Of a stretch of 64,000 nucleotides of DNA, positions 30,315 through 39,672 are shown in pieces (position 1 is the stretch's first letter; each line of letters starts with the position of its first letter). The stretch lies in contig KV454011.1 in NCBI GenBank assembly GCA_001661245.1, positions 1,493,315 through 1,557,314 of the forward strand. Reading direction: 5' to 3'. Source of the DNA: Pachysolen tannophilus NRRL Y-2460 (lineage: Eukaryota > Ascomycota > Pichiomycetes > Alaninales > Pachysolenaceae). The translations under genes and the position numbers were made by a program. The notes below the pieces were generated by a model. That model saw only the letters and a program-made list of their open reading frames with translations. It ran no database searches and was not told where the DNA came from.

Positions 30315-31934
30315 TTGAGTATTACTTAGCACAGCACACAGGAAAGTACTATTAAACTTACTCAAACGCAAAACGTAAAACCAATCAAGAAAAAGAAAAA
30401 GATTTTAAACTTTTCCAGAAAATCAAAAAAAAAATTCCTTTGAGTATCTGAAACTTATACGGAAAGCTAGAAGAATAATAACTAATGAATGAATGAATGA
30501 ATGTATAAGTGAATGAATTTTTTTTTTTTTTCACCAGTCAAGAGATGATGATTCATACCTGTATTCGGTTCCCAAAGGGTTATGTTAACTCAATCCTGTT
30601 TGTAGAGGTAAGCCACACATACAAAAACCCTTCCAAAACCATAAATCTTATATATCTCATGAATCTCATAAGAACATAAGAAACATCACAGCATTCGTCA
30701 TTCCGGTTAGGCCAGGGACAATAGGAGACAGAAAAAAAAAAAAAAAGTTTTTTTTTTCTCAAAAAAAAATTTCTTAAGTACCTCTTTGGAGCTAAATCGG
30801 CGGCGGCGGCGGGGAGATGAAAAGGGAAAAAGGGCCTTGACCGGTCCTAAGATCCCGCTAAAAAAAAAAAAAAAAAAGCTAAATTAAATTCGCTGAAAAT
30901 CCACTGAAAATCTGCTGAAAATCTGCTGAAAATTTCGCTAAGAATTCGAAAGAGATTTTCCCCTTCCAAAAAAATTCCCGCTATAGGAAAAATCAAACTG
31001 CTTTGTACCTGTTTGTTTTTCTTTCTCCATGTTTAATTACTTTATATCTGTTGTTGCCAAGCCTCCCCCTATTAAAATGTAACAAATACATATCATCGAA
31101 TAAATCAATCCATCAAATAATTATTAAATAATTCTTCAGTTACTGCCTCCTGAAAAGTGACGCGTTAAATATTGCATCGAAACTTAACTTGATTGATTAT
31201 AAGAAATCTTTTCTTGTTATATTTTTTTTTCTTCTTCTTTTTCTTTTACTAGCGCTATTGGTGGTGTGTGTAATTGGTTTTAATATCTCACAAAATTATA
31301 TACATTTAAGAATGATGTCCACGTGTAAGGCCAATTATTATTATTATTTAAAAAAAAAAAAATTAAAAAAAAACTTGTTTCCGAATCATTTGAAGTCATC
31401 TAATACTAAAATCATCTTTTTGTTATTCTTTTATTTCCTTTTGAATATACATCCGAACATATCTGGCATGCGTTTATATAATATTAGCAATAGATTTAAT
31501 TCAAGACAATTATTTATTTACTAATTGAACTTAATATGATAATAAGCCCGAGAAAGATTTTCGTCTGAGCGTAATTTTGCATATAGGCGCAATATCATAT
31601 ATATAAATATATAAATATATATATATATATGATTCACAAGACAAATTGTTTGATATATATTATTTGATCTAATACATATATAAATATATTTATTTAGATA
31701 TATATGTATATATATATAAAAGTTGAGTTCTAATTTTTTTATGAGAGATATTTTTATTCATACATATACCTAGCTAGCCTACGTATACTTTGTTTGATTA
31801 ACTGATTAGCTAATTTCTTTTGTTTGTTCTTTGTATGATATTTTTCAAAAAATCGGGTTTTTTTACAACGTTGGGGAAGTAGTAGAAGAAGAAGAAGAAT
31901 AATAAGAAGTAGAAGAAGTAGAATATTTGAAATC
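30232..31934. other. 1.7-kb HOM3/MNN1-A divergent intergenic region
   Basis: Contains poly(A) at about 30285-30314, a GGC run and GC-rich patch at 30795-30845, an 11-bp repeat at 30893-30936, an ACGCGT at 31160-31165, and TA-rich sequence at 31580-31720. An apparent frame at 31189-31524 starts at a TTG, is hydrophobic and low-complexity, and is not called. No gene seen. Confidence 0.5.
30893..30936. repeat. 11-bp tandem repeat CTGAAAATCTG
   Basis: Four units spaced exactly 11 bp begin at 30893, 30904, 30915 and 30926; the first and last are slightly degenerate. Confidence 0.85.
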
Positions 31935-33932
31935 ATGAAAGTGAGTCCTCCAATTGATCATCATTGGTTCATGATGTCTTGGAACTATATAATACAAAGA
32001 TTTAAGAGATTGAAACAAATTACAAAAGCGGTATTGATTATAGTACTGATATTAGAAGTTACATTTTTATATTCTTATAAATCTTTTAGTGATCATAGTG
32101 TTATTGTTACAAAAGTAATAGAAGCTCCTGGACGTGGATTAAGTTATTCTCATTTAATAGATATTTTTGGAGATGATTTTGCAAAAGAAAGTTTAGATTA
32201 TAAATGTAAAACTTATTTTGAAGAATTATATAATTATGATCCAAATTGGAATTTAGGTGATTTTAAAGGTTTAAATTTTAATGTTGATTTAGCAAAAAGT
32301 TCAAGTTTAAATAAATATATTCTGAAAATTAATAAAAAATTAAGAAAAGGTGTTCCATTAGGTGAAAGAAGAGAATTAAAAGAAAAAATTGCAGAAAAAG
32401 CACTGCAAGAAGAACAAGTTAATTTATTAATTGAAGATATGATTTATAATTCGGTTGGACATGTTAAAGTTTTTGGTAAATGTTTTATAGATGATAAAGA
32501 TCGTGAATATGGCAACTTTGATGATATAGAAACAAGATTACTTCCTTGGTTAAATAAAAGATTACCAACTTTTATTAGTTGGGATGGGAAAACAGTTGAT
32601 GACCATTTACCTATGACAAATGAACTTAAATTTTCATCATCATCATCAAATTCAAAAAGATACCTGCCTCAACCTTATATTGAAGGAACATCTTTTTTAA
32701 AATATTTAAGCAAAAATATGAGTGGTAAAGGTATTGTTATAAGTTGTAGTGATAGTTTAGTTGAAGAACTTGTTAGATTATTACGTGTTTTAAGATTTTT
32801 ACATAATGATTTACCAATAGAAATTGTTCATAAAGGTGATTTGGATCAAAATCATAGAAATACTTTGATTCAAGCTGCAAGAGATGATTTAATTTTATCT
32901 TCAGATATTAAAATTGATTATTCTCCTCAAGAAATTTGGTTTGTTGATGTTTCATCATGTATTAAACCAGATTTCTTGGCTAATGATACTTTTGAAACTT
33001 TTTCAAATAAATGGTTAGCTTCTCTTTTCACTTCATTTGATGAAATGATCTTATTAGATAGTGATGCTGTACCTTTTTTCAATCCAAGTTATTTTTTCAC
33101 ACATTTAAAAGGTTATTCTGAAACTGGTGGATATTTTTTCAAAGATAGAGAAATTGATCCTTTAGTTGAAGGTAGTTTTTTAGAATTTTATAAAAAATTA
33201 TTACCTTCAGCAATGGATACAAAATTTTTCGAAATTCCTCAAACTACAAGTTCTACAAATAACAATAGATTATTTGGTAAGAAAGCTAAACATTTTATGG
33301 AAAGTGGGATGGTACTATTAAAAAGATCGACTCATTTTAGTGGGTTATTAATGTCTGTTCATTTACAATTATGGGTTCCAACAAGTTCTCCAGTTCATGG
33401 AGATAAAGAATTATTTTGGTTGGGTCAAGTTTTGGTTGGAAATGAAAATTTTAAATTCAATAAAAACCCTGCTGCTGCATCTGGTTTAGTAGATAATACT
33501 AAATTTAAACTGGCAAAAGAAATTTGTTCGATTCAACCAACACATATTGCAGATGATGATCATACTTTATTATGGGTGAATAGTGGACTTCAAATTTGTA
33601 AAAAACAAACTTGGAATAGAGATTATTTATTAAGACCTTATAGAAAGAAGAAACATACAGTTGAATCTTTGCAACAATATTTCGAATCTCCATTTTTGAT
33701 AAATGGTGCTATTATCCCTCCAGATTCTTTGGATAAATATAATAATAAGCTGCGTGAACCAATTACAGGTTGGTCTAAAGCAGATAACTTGGGTTGCGAA
33801 AGATATTTCTTTTGTGCCAGAGACAGAGCAGGCAGTGCAGATGGTGATAGATATGCAAAAGGTATCTTGATTACGTATGATGAAGAAGAACAAATGAGAT
33901 TTGCAAATATATCTCTTGTTTGGGTTGGTTAA
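31935..33932 (+). CDS. MNN1-family alpha-1,3-mannosyltransferase, copy A
   Basis: Golgi type II membrane enzyme that caps mannan and O-glycans with alpha-1,3-mannose in characterised members. 665 residues: a short cytosolic N-terminus, a membrane anchor at about 32-50, then the lumenal Mannosyl_trans3 domain. The family core is visible: KGIVISCSDSLVEELVRLLRVLR, IEIVHKGDLD, then a DxD in LLDSDAVPFFNP near 374, followed by FFKDRE and SGMVLLKRSTH, with HGDKELFWLGQ near 490. Start ATG at 31935; a second Met cluster at residues 13-14 is an alternative. Followed in tandem by copy B (34716). Confidence 0.92.
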   Translation: MKVSPPIDHHWFMMSWNYIIQRFKRLKQITKAVLIIVLILEVTFLYSYKSFSDHSVIVTKVIEAPGRGLSYSHLIDIFGDDFAKESLDYKCKTYFEELYNYDPNWNLGDFKGLNFNVDLAKSSSLNKYILKINKKLRKGVPLGERRELKEKIAEKALQEEQVNLLIEDMIYNSVGHVKVFGKCFIDDKDREYGNFDDIETRLLPWLNKRLPTFISWDGKTVDDHLPMTNELKFSSSSSNSKRYLPQPYIEGTSFLKYLSKNMSGKGIVISCSDSLVEELVRLLRVLRFLHNDLPIEIVHKGDLDQNHRNTLIQAARDDLILSSDIKIDYSPQEIWFVDVSSCIKPDFLANDTFETFSNKWLASLFTSFDEMILLDSDAVPFFNPSYFFTHLKGYSETGGYFFKDREIDPLVEGSFLEFYKKLLPSAMDTKFFEIPQTTSSTNNNRLFGKKAKHFMESGMVLLKRSTHFSGLLMSVHLQLWVPTSSPVHGDKELFWLGQVLVGNENFKFNKNPAAASGLVDNTKFKLAKEICSIQPTHIADDDHTLLWVNSGLQICKKQTWNRDYLLRPYRKKKHTVESLQQYFESPFLINGAIIPPDSLDKYNNKLREPITGWSKADNLGCERYFFCARDRAGSADGDRYAKGILITYDEEEQMRFANISLVWVG

Positions 33933-34715
33933 ATATTAGGGTAAAAATTAGGAAACGCAAATTGTGGGATTTGTATTTAAAAAATATAGAATTTTAAAAA
34001 TTTAGAACATTTATGTGTATTATATATATATATCGATCGATATTAAAATAAAAAAAAAAATACTAGAAATTAGTTCATAAATACCACTAAGCTGAGTAAC
34101 ACTGCCATTTCCATGTTATTATAGTTATTATCGCTGTTGTAATTATTGTAATTGTTGTAGTTTTAATGAATTTTTTTTTTTTTTCTCTCTCGTTTCTACA
34201 TATTATATAAAATAACAACAAAAATATAATCTAATCATATTAATATAATTTTACAACTCCAGCACTTAATCAGATCTTTCAAAATGCCAGTAAGCTTATT
34301 GGCGATTATGCAGTTCGACTGAGTCTAGAAGAAGTCTTTAATCGTTGACACTGCATGAATTCCTGTATGTACGCTAATTAAAAATTGCATAATTCCTAAA
34401 AACAACAAAAAAATATTCAATTTGAGCTTTTTATTATAGATTCATATTCCATATTTAGATTTGTTTCTTAAGCGATAAAAAAATATATAGACAAGCTTAT
34501 TAGTCAAGCTTTTATTTATCTTAGAGTTGTTTTACTTGTTTTTGTTATTTGATCATTAAAGGAAATTCTTGAAATATATAAGTCACGAATAGATGCTATT
34601 TTGAAAACCTAAAGAATATTTATTTATTATTTGATAATATATTACCCCAGTTAGTATTAGTATATATGCTTTGAGCTTTTTTATGCTTAGTTTATCGAGA
34701 TAATATGTTACCATA
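33933..34715. other. Spacer between the tandem MNN1 genes
   Basis: 783 bp, AT-rich. A 12-codon frame starts at 34283 in a good AAAATG context but shows no resemblance to a known protein. No remnant of a third copy was seen. Confidence 0.45.
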
Positions 34716-36689
34716 ATGTATAAGAGCTCTGTGTTTCCTATGTTATTACTCCCGAATTTGAGGAGACTTAAAAAAACCAGGCTAATCATCCTTTGCCTTA
34801 CATTGGTTCTCAGTCAACTAGTGGTTTATAATTTGTATTTTACAATGTTCAATGAGCCGGCGCTCCTTTCTGCTGAAAAATTAGATGATCCCAGCATGAC
34901 ATATAACCATTTAGTGGATTTGTTTGACGATGAAATATTTTCAAAAGAGACTTTAGAAAATAAGTGCCTTGGTTATTTTCAAGAATTACATGGTTATGAT
35001 CCTAATTGGAATATAAGTAAATTGGAACATCTTACTTACCATAGAAAGATAGCAGATGAAATGGTAGATTTCAAGTCTTATTATAGAAAAGAATGTGAGA
35101 ATGAATGGCAAAGGTTAGAGATTGTAGATAAAAAAATGAGACAGCAAGTATGTTCTAGTGTAAGATCTGCTATCTTGGGACAATTTAAAGAAAATAAAAT
35201 GATTGAAAATTCAATTTTTAACTATGTTGGACATTTGAAAGCTTATAACAAATGTTTTATTGAATCAAAAGAAACTGCTAGAAAATTCGGAATTGAACTG
35301 GATCGTACTGTTTTAAAAAACTTAGAACAAAGATTATTTCCTTGGTTAACTGGAAAACAACCCATTTTCACACGATGGACGGGTCAAGCGATTTCAAATT
35401 ATATTCCCAAGATTAATAAAGATGGTGATATTACCAAATTAAAAGATAACACGGATCTGGATATTAATTCTTTTTGCATTACAGATTTGACTAATAACAT
35501 GTATGGAAAGGGCATAGTAATGACATTTGGTGATCACCAATTAAAGGAAGCCATTAACGCGATAAAAGTATTGAGGTATTTGCGTAATGATTTACCAATT
35601 CAAATTATTCATAAAGGTGATTTATCTCAAGATTCACAAAACTCTTTAATTAGTATTGCTAGGGAAAACTTAACACTGATTGACCACTCCCTTCAAGAGT
35701 TATGGTTTGTAGATGTTTCCATTTCAATTCAAGAATCATATAAAAAAAATTTTGAAAATTTTGCAAATAAATGGTTATCAGTTTTATTCAATTCATTTGA
35801 TGAAATTTTTTTTCTTGACCATGATGCTACAGTATTTTATCCTCCAGCTTATTTCTTTGATGAATTGCAACTGTATAAAGAAAATAATGCATTTTTCTTT
35901 AGAGATAGAGAATTCAAATATGATATAAAGGAAAATTATTTGAAATTTTACAAGAGCTTATTACCATCAACTTTAGATAATAAATTGTTTAAAATCGAAA
36001 TGGACTCATCAGTCTTAGAGACAAATTTCTTTAAAGGTCTTTCAAGACATTTCGTGGACAGTGGTGTAGTTTTAATGAAAAGATCAACTCATTTGGGAGG
36101 AATCTTAACTGCAATCCATTTACAAATGTGGTCTCCAACTAGTGCCTCTGTGTATGGCGATAAAGAATTATTTTGGTTGGGACAAACAATCGTTGGTAAT
36201 TCATTTGCTATTAGTGAAAACCCAGCTGGTTCTTCTGGGTTGATAAAGGGCGATGGAATCACCAAAAAAACTCATGATATTTGTTCCTCTCAATTGACTC
36301 ATATCTCTGATATAGATAATCATTCAATACTTTGGATTAATGGTGGTTTGGAAAGCTGCAAAGTCACTCCTATGGAATTGGAAACAGCTGAGAACAACAT
36401 CAATCCAGAAAATGTTGATCCCAATGAGAACGTTGTCCTGGAGAAGACTATGCTTAAAATAGAAGGTGTAATTATTCCTCCAGATGCAACAAATTCTTTT
36501 CCAAACTCAGATGGAGAACCAGAAACTGGTTGGAAATTTAAAATGAATCCTCCAACCTGTGGTGGCTACTCCTACTGTGCTTACGAAAAAGTCGGTCCTT
36601 TAAAGAACCCCGTTCTTGGGAGGTTAATAAGATATGATACACGGGAGGTAGAAAAATATAATAAACTAATTGAAGTTTGCTTTGCTTGA
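34716..36689 (+). CDS. MNN1-family alpha-1,3-mannosyltransferase, copy B
   Basis: 657 residues, clearly paralogous to copy A: shared YDPNWN, LRNDLPIQIIHKGDL, ELWFVDVS, FANKWLSVLF, KRSTH and YGDKELFWLGQ blocks. Anchor segment at about 22-42. The DxD site reads LDHDATVFYPP near 366, against LDSDAVPFFNP in copy A; both outer Asp residues are kept and the middle residue and following Pro differ. Third-position base use is less AT-biased than in copy A. Substrate specificity cannot be told. ATG at 34716. Confidence 0.92.
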   Translation: MYKSSVFPMLLLPNLRRLKKTRLIILCLTLVLSQLVVYNLYFTMFNEPALLSAEKLDDPSMTYNHLVDLFDDEIFSKETLENKCLGYFQELHGYDPNWNISKLEHLTYHRKIADEMVDFKSYYRKECENEWQRLEIVDKKMRQQVCSSVRSAILGQFKENKMIENSIFNYVGHLKAYNKCFIESKETARKFGIELDRTVLKNLEQRLFPWLTGKQPIFTRWTGQAISNYIPKINKDGDITKLKDNTDLDINSFCITDLTNNMYGKGIVMTFGDHQLKEAINAIKVLRYLRNDLPIQIIHKGDLSQDSQNSLISIARENLTLIDHSLQELWFVDVSISIQESYKKNFENFANKWLSVLFNSFDEIFFLDHDATVFYPPAYFFDELQLYKENNAFFFRDREFKYDIKENYLKFYKSLLPSTLDNKLFKIEMDSSVLETNFFKGLSRHFVDSGVVLMKRSTHLGGILTAIHLQMWSPTSASVYGDKELFWLGQTIVGNSFAISENPAGSSGLIKGDGITKKTHDICSSQLTHISDIDNHSILWINGGLESCKVTPMELETAENNINPENVDPNENVVLEKTMLKIEGVIIPPDATNSFPNSDGEPETGWKFKMNPPTCGGYSYCAYEKVGPLKNPVLGRLIRYDTREVEKYNKLIEVCFA

Positions 36690-37085
36690 ACAAACGAGCA
36701 AAAAAAAAAAAAAAAGGCTAATAATATCTTGTGGAGTATTTATTGATTTTCTTTTCTTATAATATGTTTAATTATTTAATTACATAGTTGCTAATAATAC
36801 CTTGTATAATTAATAGATCATTAAATGATGTTGTTCTTATGTATGATCTGATTTCTGTTAAGAGTTTTCTTCGGAGTTTCACCTTCTTCTTTTTTTTTCG
36901 GTCTCGCGCAGTAACCCCACAAAATTGGCTAAAATGATACGAGACATAATCTATATTTATTATATATAATTATATATATTTAAATAAATGGATAAGTATA
37001 GATATCGGTATACATATTAGTTATAATTTCTAGCTCTATTCTTTATTGGGTGAGTTGGGTTTAATTTTTTTCAGAAAAATAGGAT
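36690..37085. other. Copy B 3' flank and dioxygenase upstream region
   Basis: 396 bp with T- and TA-rich runs. No gene seen. Confidence 0.45.
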
Positions 37086-38438
37086 ATGTTAAGACATATT
37101 ACTAGACCAAAACTGAAGGTGATATGGTCAAGGTTTAGTTTACCTCGGCTTGATGGTAGTTTTTCTAAATATTCCAATCTTGTTTCCTCTCCGATTAAAA
37201 TTAAAGATTACAATTCATCTTATATTTCCATTGAGTTTCAAGATAGTGATGGTAGTAATGTTACAAATTTTAGCAATTTCTTTCTTAGAGATTCTTGCAG
37301 TTTACACAATATATCTATTGATCCAAGTTCAGGTCAAAAATTATTCACTACGGGTAAGATACCTACAGATATAAAACCTGCCAAAGAACCATTGATTGTT
37401 CAATCAGAGAATGGAGATTTTTTCTTAAAAATTCAGTGGGATGAAGTTGGGTTAATTGGAAAAGAATCTTTATATTCGGCAGATTTTTTGAAAAAATATT
37501 CTGTATTTGAGAAAAGAAGAAGAGGGAAAGTTTTCTATCAGGATAAATTATTTTGGGATCATCAACTGATTTCTAAAGCTTCTCAAGAAATTAATTTTAA
37601 TTACAAAGATTATATGGATAATGAAAATGATTTTTTTTGTGCTTTAAAATCAATAAATAAGTATGGGTTATGTTTTATAAATAATATACCTCAACAATTA
37701 TTTAATAGTGGTTCTTCTAATGAATGGTTTATTGAAAAAATTGCCAATAGAATTGGGTATATAAGAGAAACTTTTTATGGGAAATTATTTGATGTCAAGT
37801 CAATTCCAGATGCTAAAAATATTGCTTATACCAATAATTTTTTACCTTTACACATGGATTTATTATATTACGAGGCACCTCCTGGTTTACAATTATTGCA
37901 CTCAATCAAGAATAAGACATTTGGGGGAGAAAACATATTTCTGGACTCTTTCCATGCTGCAACATACATTAAAGAAAAAGACCCTCAAGCATTCTTAGCA
38001 TTAACTACAATTCCTATTGCATATCAGTATCATAACGATGGAGAATTTTATTATTATGAAAGACCATTAATCGTTGAGCATGACACTGTTGATTATTCCA
38101 CTGGGTCTCAAATTATAAAAGAAGTAAACTATTCACCTCCGTTTCAAGCCCCTTTTGAATCAGGAAGCGTAGTTGAAGGCAAAGGTGATTTATTAAAAGA
38201 TTACATTAGAGGCATAAAATTATTTGAAAATTTCATAAACGATCCAACCAATCAATACCAATTAAAGATGCAGGAAAACTCGTGTGTTATATTTGATAAT
38301 CGAAGAGTCCTACACTCAAGAAATGCATTTGAGTATGGAGAATCAAAAGACCAACAAGAAAGATGGCTTAAAGGCTGCTATTTGGATACTGACACTTTTA
38401 TGTCTAGACTAAGAGTTTACCACGAAAAATTAAATTGA
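37086..38438 (+). CDS. Gamma-butyrobetaine dioxygenase-type 2-oxoglutarate/Fe(II) oxygenase
   Basis: Family members hydroxylate gamma-butyrobetaine or trimethyllysine in carnitine synthesis. The 450-residue protein has an N-terminal family domain (FFLRDSC near 60) and the TauD-like double-stranded helix with the metal triad start H256-x-D258 in PLHMDLLYYE. PPGLQLLH and GGENIFLDSFHAA follow, and the distal His/Arg region is in FDNRRVLHSRNAF. The PPG.QLLH form resembles gamma-butyrobetaine rather than trimethyllysine dioxygenases. In the RDSC motif one Cys of a possible zinc site is present. The N-terminus is basic and may be a mitochondrial presequence. S. cerevisiae lacks this pathway; C. albicans has it. 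Confidence 0.85.
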   Translation: MLRHITRPKLKVIWSRFSLPRLDGSFSKYSNLVSSPIKIKDYNSSYISIEFQDSDGSNVTNFSNFFLRDSCSLHNISIDPSSGQKLFTTGKIPTDIKPAKEPLIVQSENGDFFLKIQWDEVGLIGKESLYSADFLKKYSVFEKRRRGKVFYQDKLFWDHQLISKASQEINFNYKDYMDNENDFFCALKSINKYGLCFINNIPQQLFNSGSSNEWFIEKIANRIGYIRETFYGKLFDVKSIPDAKNIAYTNNFLPLHMDLLYYEAPPGLQLLHSIKNKTFGGENIFLDSFHAATYIKEKDPQAFLALTTIPIAYQYHNDGEFYYYERPLIVEHDTVDYSTGSQIIKEVNYSPPFQAPFESGSVVEGKGDLLKDYIRGIKLFENFINDPTNQYQLKMQENSCVIFDNRRVLHSRNAFEYGESKDQQERWLKGCYLDTDTFMSRLRVYHEKLN

Positions 38439-39672
38439 CTAGAGAGAACTAATTTAAAAATTAAATAAACTACACTCCTCATTTTCATTTACGATTGCAA
38501 TAATGACATTTAGTCTCAATCACGAGTCTATTTCATTTTATTGTAATTTCAATAAAATTGAAAAAACCAAAAAAAAAAAAAACAATTTTTTTAAGCAGTT
38601 TCGGCTTTAGCCTATCAACCGTTGTAATTAAGTGCCATAGGATAGGATTATTTATTTCCGCAATATATACATATGTATACTATGTATCTAATAAGTATCT
38701 AGGTCTTAATAAAAGCGTCGATCTTCTAAGTTATTTACAATCAAAATGCACTTTTTTTTTTCTCTTAATGTATGATCTGAGATTTTTTCAGTCTGAGCTT
38801 ATTAAAACTCTTCTTGCCCACTCATATTTAGATTATTTAGATCAATCAAACCCATGGGGTATAATTAATGAAAAATAATATAATTTATAATAATATAATA
38901 TAATACAGTTACATGATAAATTGTTACCATTAAGCTTTTTTACAGAATCAAAACTTAAAGAAGATGCAATTAGTTTCTAAAAGTTCAACAAATGATATAG
39001 CAGTATCTCATGAATAGGTTTAATCAACTTTTTTTTCTGATTTTTTTTTTCATTTTTTTCACGCAGAGTTTCTTAGTCTTAAAAACAAACTTGAACTCAA
39101 CTAAAGCTTCCTCGGACCGATCATAATGATCAACTACTATTGTTAGAAAAATATTGATGCTTAAGTAAGCCCCATCCCACCTGCAGTTCCCCGTGAACCA
39201 TTTGGATCAATCAGACTTCCCATTGCACGTTTTTATTACCTGTAGTTGGTTCTCCTGCATAAAGCAGGTCAACGAGCATAGATATTTCCTCTTTAGGAAA
39301 ACGGTAGATACATACGAGCCACACGAAGTTTCACAATTTCAAGTATTTCAGTGAGATAATAATACTCGGATCAACATTGATGTTGATGCCTGACTATTGA
39401 ATAAGTGCTTTAGGGGGAAAAGTGGAAGTTTTGATAATGGAAAGTATATACGATTTTGTAATTCGATGTAATTGAGTTGGGTTGCATTGTATTGTAGATA
39501 TATATATATAAAGACGCAAGAAAGTACTTTTTTTATTCTGTTCCTTTGGATTTTTCTTTCTTTTTTTCTGGCATCACAAATAGTTAGTTGAACTCTGTGC
39601 TTCTCTGCATAAAATAACACAGATAGGTTGAAAACTTGGTAACTTTGAAACTTGGAAAGTTCTCTCGTTATC
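38439..39672. other. 1.2-kb intergenic region before the sphingomyelinase-like gene
   Basis: A TATA-like tract TATATATATAAAG lies near 39498. Two short perfect hairpins are at 39254-39268 and 39285-39300 in a less AT-rich stretch (39100-39350). A frame at 38558-38878 begins at a TTG in an A-run and is not called. No gene seen. Confidence 0.45.

Noticed and set aside
31189-31524. 111-codon plus-strand frame in the HOM3/MNN1 spacer
   Set aside because: Starts at a TTG, very hydrophobic and made of T/A runs; no resemblance to a known protein.
38558-38878. 106-codon plus-strand frame after the dioxygenase
   Set aside because: Starts at a TTG next to a poly(A) run; low-complexity, with no family features.
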